NCBI GenBank assembly: GCA_964244065.1
Contig: CAXTHH010000007.1
Coordinates: 21,811 to 85,810 of the forward strand
DNA from: JASLDZ01 sp964244065
GTDB lineage: Bacteria > Pseudomonadota > Alphaproteobacteria > Caulobacterales > Caulobacteraceae
DNA: 64,000 nucleotides
Direction: 5' to 3'
Positions 56,371 through 64,000 of the stretch are shown piece by piece (position 1 is the first letter of the stretch; each line of letters opens with the position of its first letter). The position numbers and the translations under genes are program-made. The notes beneath the pieces are model-generated. The model saw nothing but the letters and a program-made list of their open reading frames with translations. It searched no databases and was not told the origin of the DNA.

Positions 56371-57630
56371 ATGTCCGACACGCCCGCGCAGAGGCGCCTC
56401 GCTTCCGAGATCGCCGCCTTCCGCCTGATCCGCGCCCTGCGCTCGGAAGCTGAGCTCAAGGCGAACTTCAACCCGTCGCAGCCGCGCAACCCGCAGGGTT
56501 CCGGGCGCGAAAGCGGGCGCTGGTCTGGTCCGGCCGGCGCCATCGCGGCTGCGGGCGGGGCAATCGGCTCGGCCGCCGGAGGCCTGCGAACCGCCGTCCG
56601 CGCCGGCGCTTTCGGCAAACCGCTGCAACAGGTGGAGGTGGCGATCGAGGCTACCGCCAGACCGCTCGGTCGGGCGGCGAAGACCGTCGGCGATGCGGTC
56701 GGCCGGGCCGCCGAACAGACGGTCGGACCAATCTCGCGCGCGGCTGAACAGCAGTTCGACGCCGCCGTCGCGGCGGCGCCGCCACCCGTGCGCGAGTTCA
56801 TCCAGCGCAATCGGGTCAAAATCCGCACCGCGGGCCTGCTACAGGCGGCGGGTGGCGTCGGCGAGGGCGGCCTTGGCGCCGCCGCGCTCGTCGGCGGCCT
56901 CGCCACCGCGCCCGAAGGTGGCCTGCTCGCCACAGGCGCAGGCGCCTGGATGGTCGCGCGCGGCTATGACGACCTCGACACCGGTCTCAAGACGCTGATC
57001 TCCGGCGAGCCCCACGAGAGCGGCTTCACCGCCACCCTGAAAGGGTTCGGGTTCACCGACCGGGAGGCGGAGGGAATCTCCATCCTCACCGCCGGCGTGA
57101 CCCCCTCCGCTGCGCTGCGGATGGGCCGTCGCGGGCTCGACGATGCGATCGAGCGGGCGCTGCTGAAGGATGCGCTCCAGCCGTTCGGGCCGGGCCTGAA
57201 GCTCACGCGGGACGGCTCCTTCTGGCGCGAGGTGGACATCATGAAGCGGGGCGTCGCGTGGGAGGACGTCGACCTGAAGATCACAGGATTCAAGCGACTT
57301 CCCGCCGGCTTCAAGACCTTCGATCAGGTCAGTCAGGACGGCAGGGTCGCGGTGAGCAACAAGACGCTCGACATCGAGCGGGACTTCTACAAAGATACAG
57401 CCCATAAGAGAGTGCAAGCGCGCATGAAGCAGATGATCGACGACGTGGCGGGCTGGAAGCGGGGGACATCACCCCGCACAGAACTCCCACAAGGTCCACC
57501 GTCTGAGCGGCGTCTCCATCTGTTGTTACCCTCCGGCAGAGCCGTCCCTGGTCAAACCATGCAGATGGCGGCGGCGGCCTCCTACGCCAAATCGCGAGGC
57601 GTTTTTCTAAGCATCAGCTTTGGACGCTGA
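56371..57630 (+). CDS. Orphan polymorphic toxin with CdiA-CT-like endonuclease domain
   Basis: A 419-residue protein. An N-terminal NFNPSQPRNPQGSGRESGRW stretch (32-51) resembles the xPxQPR...GxW motif at the start of many alphaproteobacterial toxins. The middle (about 55-200) is Ala/Gly-rich with hydrophobic helices, and a pre-toxin-like YDDLDTGLKTLISGEP segment follows. The C-terminal ~125 residues fit the CdiA_C endonuclease domain: GVAWED (Glu298), RLPAGFKTFD (Asp318), VAVSNKTLD (Lys331), and the closing ASYAKSRGVFLSIS. It should cut nucleic acid. ATG 56371 has AGGAG seven bases upstream. No CdiB, long filament domain or signal peptide is present, so the delivery route is unknown. The 3' part is AT-richer than the surroundings. 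Confidence 0.8.
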   Translation: MSDTPAQRRLASEIAAFRLIRALRSEAELKANFNPSQPRNPQGSGRESGRWSGPAGAIAAAGGAIGSAAGGLRTAVRAGAFGKPLQQVEVAIEATARPLGRAAKTVGDAVGRAAEQTVGPISRAAEQQFDAAVAAAPPPVREFIQRNRVKIRTAGLLQAAGGVGEGGLGAAALVGGLATAPEGGLLATGAGAWMVARGYDDLDTGLKTLISGEPHESGFTATLKGFGFTDREAEGISILTAGVTPSAALRMGRRGLDDAIERALLKDALQPFGPGLKLTRDGSFWREVDIMKRGVAWEDVDLKITGFKRLPAGFKTFDQVSQDGRVAVSNKTLDIERDFYKDTAHKRVQARMKQMIDDVAGWKRGTSPRTELPQGPPSERRLHLLLPSGRAVPGQTMQMAAAASYAKSRGVFLSISFGR

Positions 57631-58163
57631 TGGAGGTTGCGGGCGCAACAAAGGTTTATGTAAGGAAGGGGATTGCCCTTTTTTCCGGCTGCCGCGCATA
57701 TATACGCTATGACCGTGATCGCGGCCTCAGCATCCAGGAGGACTTGGACCTGCCGATTCGGAGGCTATCCATGTCTGTTAGCGATGCCGAGCTCGGCGGT
57801 GTCTTGCGGGAGGTTCTCTTATCAAGCCCCGGCGGCCCCTTTAAATCATGGCTAAGTCACTTCCACAAGGGTATGCACCACGACGTAAAGGTAAGCTTGG
57901 CTTACGATCCAGATGCTAATGTCAAGTTGGCTAAGCATTTCGGGCTGACCTCGACAAAGACCCTCTTCAGTCGGTCCAGATTCATTCCTGTGGAGCTAAT
58001 TCGGGGCGAGGTCACTCTCGTCCCGACATGGCGCGGCGGCGCCGAGTTCAATGATTTCAGAGACGACTATCCGCCAAAGGCGCCTGCCAGACTGCCCTTC
58101 TCCGCCTCGGACGCTGAACTCGGCGCCGCCCTGCGCGACACGCACGCCCGCAGCTCCGGCTGA
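57630..58163 (+). CDS. CdiI-like immunity protein
   Basis: A 177-residue cytoplasmic protein directly following the toxin (stop and ATG share one base). It opens TKVYVRKGIALFSGCRAYIRYDRD and has two similar SDAELG helices (SVSDAELGGVLREVLLSS and SASDAELGAALRD), typical of CdiI immunity families associated with CdiA_C nucleases. It is AT-richer than the neighbours and ends three bases before the flhA stop codon. It presumably binds the adjacent toxin domain specifically. Confidence 0.82.
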   Translation: MEVAGATKVYVRKGIALFSGCRAYIRYDRDRGLSIQEDLDLPIRRLSMSVSDAELGGVLREVLLSSPGGPFKSWLSHFHKGMHHDVKVSLAYDPDANVKLAKHFGLTSTKTLFSRSRFIPVELIRGEVTLVPTWRGGAEFNDFRDDYPPKAPARLPFSASDAELGAALRDTHARSSG

Positions 58164-58166
58164 GGC

Positions 58167-60272
58167 CTACACAGCGCCCAGCGTCCGCAGCCGAGCCCGC
58201 GGATGGACCTCGTTCTGGCTCATCACCACGGTCTGGCCGCGGAAGCGTTCGATCACCGAGCGGACGTAGGGGCGCACCGCCGGGCTGGTGAGGAGCACGG
58301 GGGTCTCGCCGGAGGCGGCGGCGCGGTCGAAGGCGTCGCGGACGCCGCGGATGAAGTCGTGCAGGCGGCTGGGGGCGAGGGCCAGTGTCTTGTCCTCGCC
58401 GGGGCCGATCAGGGCCTCGTGGAAGGCCTGCTCCCAGTCGGGGCCGAGGGTGACGATGGGCAGGGCCCCGTCGTCGGCCCGGTTGGCGAAGCACAGCTGG
58501 CGGCCCAGGCGCGAGCGCACGTGCTCCACGAGCGCCGTGACGCCTGCGGAGTGCGGGGCGGCCTCGCCGATCCCCTCCAGGATGGTGGGCAGGTCGCGGA
58601 TGGAGACGCGCTCCTTGAGCAGGCCCTGCAGCACCCGGTGCACCGTGGTGGCGGGGACCACCGAGGGAATCAGGTCGTCGGCCAGCTTCTTCTGCTCGGG
58701 CGACAGGTCCTTGATCAGCTTCTGCACCTCGGCGTAGCCGAGGAGGTCGCACATGCCGTCCTTCAGGATCTCGGTCAGGTGGGTGGTCAGCACGGTGGCG
58801 GGGTCGACGACCGTGTAGCCGCGGAAGGCGGCCTCCTCGCGCAGGGCCTCGTCGATCCAGGTGGCGGGCAGGCCGAAGGCGGGCTCGCGGCCGTGCTCGC
58901 CGGGCAGCTCCACCTGGCCGCCGGCGGGGTCCATGGCCATGAGCGCGCCGACGCGCACCTCGCCGGCCCCGGCCTCCATCTCCTTGATCAGGATGCGGTA
59001 GCCCTGGTTGGGCAGGCGCATGTTGTCGAGGATGCGCACCTGCGGCGTCACGAAGCCGTACTCCTGCGCCAGGGTGCGGCGCAGGGCCTTGATCTGGTCG
59101 GTGAGCTTGCGGCCGCCCACGTCGTTGATGAGCATGAGCAGGCCGTAGCCGAGCTCGATCTTCACCTCGTCGATGGCCAGCGTCTGGGCGATCGGCTCCT
59201 CGGCGGGCTCGGCGGCCGCGGCCGCCGCCTCGGCCGCCGCCGCCTGCTCGGGCGTGGGCGGGGGCGCCTTCGCGCGGCGCCATGCGAGGGCGCCGGCGCC
59301 GAGGGCGATGGCCGCGAAGGGCGCCAGCGGCATGCCCGGGATCACGCCCATCACGCCCGCCGCCGCGCTGACCATGCCCAGGCTGACCGGGTTGGTGGCT
59401 AGCTGGGTGACCAGCGCCTTGTCGGCCGAGCCCTCGACGCCCGCCTTGGAGACCAGGAAGCCCGCGGCGATGGAGATGATCAGCGCCGGCACCTGGCTGA
59501 CCAGCCCCTCGCCGATGGTCAGCACCGTGTAGCTGCCGGCCGCGGTCTGCAGGCTCACGTGGTGCTGCACCACGCCGATCAGCATGCCGCCCACCAGGTT
59601 GATGCCGGTGATGATCAGCCCGGCCATGGCGTCGCCGCGCACGAACTTGGAGGCGCCGTCCATGGCGCCGAAGAAGGTCGACTCCTGCTCCACCTCCTTG
59701 CGGCGGCGCTTGGCCGTCTCCTGGTCGATCAGGCCGCTGGAGAGGTCGGCGTCGATGGCCATCTGCTTGCCGGGCATGGCGTCCAGGCTGAAGCGGGCGG
59801 CCACCTCGGCGATGCGGGTGGAGCCCTTGGTGATGACCACGAAGTTCACCACCACCAGGATGGCGAACACGATCACCCCGATGACGAAGTTGCCCCCCAT
59901 CATCAGCTTGCCGAACGCCTGGATCACCGCGCCCGCGGGCTCCCCGCCCTCGTGCCCGTGGCTGAGGATCAGGCGCGTGGAGGCGATGTTCAGGCCGAGC
60001 CGGTAGAGGGTGCAGACCAGGAGCACCGTCGGAAAGGCGGTGAACTCCAGCGGCTTCTTGATCAGGAGCGCCGTCATCAGGATCAGCACCGCCGCGGTGA
60101 TCGACACCGCGAGCAACAGGTCGATCAAGAGCGCCGGGATCGGCAGCACCAGCAGCAGCACGACGCCGATGACGCCCACCGCCAGCCCCACCTCGCCCCG
60201 CGGCGTGGCGGTCCACAGGGCGCGCAGGTCGAGGCCGCGGCGCGCGGCGGGGGAGAGAGCCGCGTCAGCCAT
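58167..60272 (-). CDS. flhA: Flagellar export gate protein FlhA
   Basis: A 701-residue membrane component of the flagellar type III export apparatus. The N-terminal half has about eight membrane helices with the FHIPEP-family signature region (EFTAFPTVLLVCTLYRLGLNIASTRLIL) and KGSTRIAEVAARFSLDAMPGKQMAIDADL. The cytoplasmic half has the ring-forming domain ending NEVHPRARLRTLGAV. ATG 60272 was preferred; a GTG six bases upstream is possible. Its 3' end abuts the effector island. Confidence 0.96.
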   Translation of the reverse strand: MADAALSPAARRGLDLRALWTATPRGEVGLAVGVIGVVLLLVLPIPALLIDLLLAVSITAAVLILMTALLIKKPLEFTAFPTVLLVCTLYRLGLNIASTRLILSHGHEGGEPAGAVIQAFGKLMMGGNFVIGVIVFAILVVVNFVVITKGSTRIAEVAARFSLDAMPGKQMAIDADLSSGLIDQETAKRRRKEVEQESTFFGAMDGASKFVRGDAMAGLIITGINLVGGMLIGVVQHHVSLQTAAGSYTVLTIGEGLVSQVPALIISIAAGFLVSKAGVEGSADKALVTQLATNPVSLGMVSAAAGVMGVIPGMPLAPFAAIALGAGALAWRRAKAPPPTPEQAAAAEAAAAAAEPAEEPIAQTLAIDEVKIELGYGLLMLINDVGGRKLTDQIKALRRTLAQEYGFVTPQVRILDNMRLPNQGYRILIKEMEAGAGEVRVGALMAMDPAGGQVELPGEHGREPAFGLPATWIDEALREEAAFRGYTVVDPATVLTTHLTEILKDGMCDLLGYAEVQKLIKDLSPEQKKLADDLIPSVVPATTVHRVLQGLLKERVSIRDLPTILEGIGEAAPHSAGVTALVEHVRSRLGRQLCFANRADDGALPIVTLGPDWEQAFHEALIGPGEDKTLALAPSRLHDFIRGVRDAFDRAAASGETPVLLTSPAVRPYVRSVIERFRGQTVVMSQNEVHPRARLRTLGAV

Positions 60273-60345
60273 CTGCACGCATCATCCACTGGATGGCCAC
60301 CGAAGCACCCTCCCGCCTCTTGGAAGCGACGGGCATGCTCAGGTC

Positions 60346-60540
60346 ATGCTGAACTCTCGCGAAGTCATCCGACGCCTCAAGGCGGCGGGCTGGTACCTGG
60401 ACCGCGTCAAGGGCGACCACCATCAGTTCCGGCATCCGGAGCGGCCGGGCACGACCACCGTCACCCACCCCGCGCAGGACTTCGCCATCAAGACGCTGAT
60501 CAGCATGGAGCGTCAGAGCGGGGTGAAACTGCGCGACTGA
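60346..60540 (+). CDS. hicA: HicA toxin
   Basis: A 64-residue HicA mRNA interferase. LNSREVIRRLKAAGWYLDRVKGDHHQFRHPERPGTTTVTHPAQDFAIKTL is the classical pattern with catalytic His in GDHHQFRHP. It precedes hicB, the usual order. The promoter must lie in the 73-base gap shared with the divergent flhA. Confidence 0.95.
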   Translation: MLNSREVIRRLKAAGWYLDRVKGDHHQFRHPERPGTTTVTHPAQDFAIKTLISMERQSGVKLRD

Positions 60541-60546
60541 TCCGCT

Positions 60547-60942
60547 ATGCTCGACCCCATGAAGCGATACGTCTTCCCTGCGTCCGTCGAGCAGGTGCCC
60601 AGCGGCGGCTACAGCCTCTTCTTCGAAGATCTGTCCGGCTGCATCACCGGCGCCGATGACCTGCAGACGCTGGCGGCGAGGGCGCAGGAAGCCCTGGAGC
60701 TCCACCTCGAAGGCATGTTGATCGCGGGAGAGACGATCCCCGAGCCCACTGCGCCGGAACGGCTGCCGACGGACGGCATCCTCATGACCCTCCTCGTCGA
60801 AGCGACGCCGGGGGGCTCCGAACAGGTCACGATCGAGCTCTCGCCCGAGGTCCTCAGGCAGGCCGACGCTCGCGCAGCGGCGAGCGGCCGCACGCGCGCC
60901 GGCTTCCTTTCGGAGCAGATCGAGCGGCTGTTCGCGGCCTGA
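60547..60942 (+). CDS. hicB: HicB antitoxin
   Basis: A 131-residue antitoxin. The N-terminal HicB domain YVFPASVEQVPSGGYSLFFEDLSGCITGADD is followed by a C-terminal ribbon-helix-helix (VTIELSPEVLRQADARAAASGRTRAGFLSEQI) that probably binds the operon promoter. It follows hicA by six bases and converges on flbD with four bases between stop codons. ATG 60559 (MKRYVF) is an alternative start. Confidence 0.94.
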   Translation: MLDPMKRYVFPASVEQVPSGGYSLFFEDLSGCITGADDLQTLAARAQEALELHLEGMLIAGETIPEPTAPERLPTDGILMTLLVEATPGGSEQVTIELSPEVLRQADARAAASGRTRAGFLSEQIERLFAA

Positions 60943-60946
60943 CGCC

Positions 60947-62334
<1,388 letters not shown>

Positions 62335-62338
<4 letters not shown>

Positions 62339-62661
62339 GCCACCGCGTCCCCGTGCTTGATGATCTCGGTCATGGTCACGCCCAGCCGCTCGTCGACCAC
62401 CACCACCTCGCCGCGGGCGACCAGGCGGTTGTTCACGTAGATGTCGATCGCCTCGCCCACCTTGCGGTCGAGCTCCAGCACGCTGCCGGCGCCGAGCTTC
62501 AGGAGCTGGGCGACGGACAGCGACGCCTTGCCCAGCACCGCGGAGATGTTCACCGGCACGTCGAACACCGGGGCCAGGTCGCTGGCGGCCCTCTCCTCGC
62601 CCTCGACCGCGCCGGGCGGCAGCTCGCCCGCGTCGAAGCTTTCCAGCGGAAGGTCGCTCAT
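62335..62661 (-). CDS. fliN: Flagellar motor switch protein FliN
   Basis: A 108-residue C-ring subunit. VPVNISAVLGKASLSVAQLLKLGAGSVLELDRKVGEAIDIYVNNRLVARGEVVVVDERLGVTMTEII is the full SpoA/FliN domain. It overlaps both neighbours by four bases, as in the Caulobacter fliF operon. Confidence 0.96.
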
Positions 62662-63302
62662 GGGTGGGACTCCAGGGTGAGGGGCGGCTCGGCGTGCAGG
62701 CCCTCGGCCGCCAGGGCGGCGGCGAGCGCCTCGCCCACGCGGGCGGAGGCGGCGGCGGGATCGAAGGCGGCGCGGCCGTCGCCCCAGTCGAACAGGAAGG
62801 CGGCGTCGGCGTAGGCGGGGTCGGGCTTGACCCCCACCGCGCCCGCGAAGCCCACGGCGCCCGCCGCGCGCTCCAGCGCTACGGCCAGTCGCTCGGCCCG
62901 CTCGGGGGCGCAGCGGACGGTGAGGCGCGGCTGGGTCTCGATCTCCCGGGCCAGGGCGTCCAGCGCGGCGGTGGCGGCGGCCTCCGGGAAGTGGTCCAGC
63001 GCGGCGCCCGCGATGGCGCGACCGCAGGCGAGCGCCAGCTCGGCGGAGGCGGTGCGGTGCTCGTGCGCCAGGGCGCGCAGGGCCTCCAGCGCCGCGGCGA
63101 TCTGCGCCCGGGCGGCGGCCAGGGCGGCGGCCGCATCCGCCTCGGCACGGGCCACGGCGCTGGCCTGACCCTCGGCGTAGGCGGCGGCCTCGGCGGCGCG
63201 GACCTCCTCGGGCGTGTAGGCGGTCTTGGCGCGCACCGGCGCGATCACCCGGCCGGCGTCGAACACGGTGTCGAAGGTGAAGGGGCGGGGCGGGGCTGAC
63301 AT
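62658..63302 (-). CDS. fliH: Flagellar assembly protein FliH (FlbE)
   Basis: A 214-residue negative regulator/adaptor of the FliI export ATPase. The N-terminus PFTFDTVFDAG is followed by a long Ala/Glu coiled coil (EEVRAAEAAAYAEGQASAVARAEAD) and a FliH/V-ATPase-stator-like C-terminal domain ending FDWGDGRAAFDPAAASARVGEAL. The position between fliG and fliN supports FlbE. Its ATG overlaps the fliG stop by one base. Confidence 0.9.
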   Translation of the reverse strand: MSAPPRPFTFDTVFDAGRVIAPVRAKTAYTPEEVRAAEAAAYAEGQASAVARAEADAAAALAAARAQIAAALEALRALAHEHRTASAELALACGRAIAGAALDHFPEAAATAALDALAREIETQPRLTVRCAPERAERLAVALERAAGAVGFAGAVGVKPDPAYADAAFLFDWGDGRAAFDPAAASARVGEALAAALAAEGLHAEPPLTLESHP

Positions 63303-64000
63303 CAGTAGATCAGCTCGTCGTCGGCGCCGGAGCCTGCGAGCACGATCTCGCCCCGGGCGGACAGGTCCTTGGCGACGGTCACCACCGCCACCTGCGCGGC
63401 GTCCACGTCCTTGAGGCGCACGGGGCCCATGGACTCCATGTCCTCCCTCATGATCTTCGCCGCGCGCTCGCTCATGTTGCTGAAGAAGAGCTCGCGCAGG
63501 CCCTCCGAGGCGCCCTTCAGGGCCAGGCCCATCTGGTTCTTGTCGATCGCGCGCAGCAGGGTCTGCACGCCGCCGGGATCCAGCTTGTTCAGGTCCTCGA
63601 ACACGAACATCAGCGCGCGGATGCGCTCGGCCGACTCGCGGGAGCGCTCCTCCAGCGCGGCGACGAAGCGCGCCTCGGTCTGGCGGTCGAAGTTGTTGAA
63701 GATGTCGGCCATCTGCTCGTGGCTGTCGCGCTTGCTGGTGCGCGCCAGGTTCGACATGAACTCGACGCGCAGCGTCTGCTCGATCTTGTCGAGGATCTCG
63801 CGCTGCACCGGCTCCATGCGCAGCATACGCTGCACGCACTCCAGCGCGAAGTCTTCGGGCAGCGAGGCGAGGACGCGGGCGGCGTGCTCCGACTTGATCT
63901 TGGACAGGATCACCGCGACCGTCTGCGGATACTCGTTCTTCAGGTAGTTGGCGAGCACGGCCTCGTTCACGTTGGCCAGCTTGTCCCACATGGTCCGGCC
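63302..64000 (-). CDS. fliG: Flagellar motor switch protein FliG (partial, N-terminus beyond window)
   Basis: The last 232 residues of FliG; the frame continues through the window edge (GRTMWDKLANVNEAVLANYLKNEYPQ is typical mid-protein sequence). The middle and C-terminal ARM domains are visible, with the torque-helix region ALKGASEGLRELFFSNMSERAAKIMREDMESMGPVRLKDVD. FliG couples the stator to rotor rotation. The first ~110 residues are missing only because of the window border. Confidence 0.96.
   Translation of the reverse strand, partial: GRTMWDKLANVNEAVLANYLKNEYPQTVAVILSKIKSEHAARVLASLPEDFALECVQRMLRMEPVQREILDKIEQTLRVEFMSNLARTSKRDSHEQMADIFNNFDRQTEARFVAALEERSRESAERIRALMFVFEDLNKLDPGGVQTLLRAIDKNQMGLALKGASEGLRELFFSNMSERAAKIMREDMESMGPVRLKDVDAAQVAVVTVAKDLSARGEIVLAGSGADDELIY

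Overview
The window comes from a very GC-rich alphaproteobacterium, most probably of the order Caulobacterales (Phenylobacterium or Caulobacter-like). The evidence is the flagellar order fliG-fliH(flbE)-fliN-flbD with flhA nearby, a complete Rhodobacter/Caulobacter-type gene transfer agent (GTA) cluster, a transaldolase-glucose-6-phosphate isomerase fusion, and dispersed palindromic repeats. The genus is an inference. No tRNA, rRNA, CRISPR array or insertion sequence was recognised.

Layout. 0-6 kb: prfA, a DUF2141 protein, a carotenoid oxygenase, an S9 peptidase and a DUF3606 protein. 6.2-9.8 kb: a single-chain restriction-modification enzyme with a visibly AT-richer specificity region, and a small companion gene. 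9.8-22.5 kb, all leftward: ccmI-ccmE-ccmF-ccmH, a Do-family protease, a two-component pair split by a DUF559 gene, then a PepSY/response regulator/kinase operon. 22.5-24 kb: a HicA/DUF1902 toxin-antitoxin pair and a DnaJ-like co-chaperone. 24.0-38.0 kb: a GTA structural cluster from small terminase to the large tail protein, in tight overlapping leftward order, interrupted by a HicB-HicA module between terminase and portal and by two palindromic repeats. 38.2-45.7 kb: YcgN, a class A penicillin-binding protein, two small unknown proteins, an ABC-F ATPase with an in-frame repeat insertion, a thioesterase, and a HAD/GH130 pair. 45.8-54.1 kb: transketolase, transaldolase-isomerase fusion, gnd, zwf and a HAD phosphatase, forming a pentose-phosphate/Entner-Doudoroff operon. 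54.1-58.2 kb: an accessory island between a SWIB gene and flhA. 58.2-64 kb: flagellar genes with a third HicA-type module.

The most unusual locus is 54.1-58.4 kb. Two unrelated effector/immunity cassettes sit in tandem between the convergent genes SWIB and flhA. The first is a muramidase-like protein with an exported partner. The second is an orphan CdiA-CT-like nuclease toxin with a CdiI-like partner. Between them lies a relic made of a diverged flhA 3' end joined to a diverged SWIB 3' end. The unit [SWIB 3' end - effector - immunity - flhA 3' end] is therefore present twice with different cargo. This is what homologous recombination of a relative's version of the same locus would leave, and the GTA 17 kb away is one possible vehicle (inference).

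Two families of palindromic repeats (two copies of R1; four whole or partial copies of R2) lie inside operons. They contribute ribosome-binding sequence or spacers, and in one case a stretch of protein.
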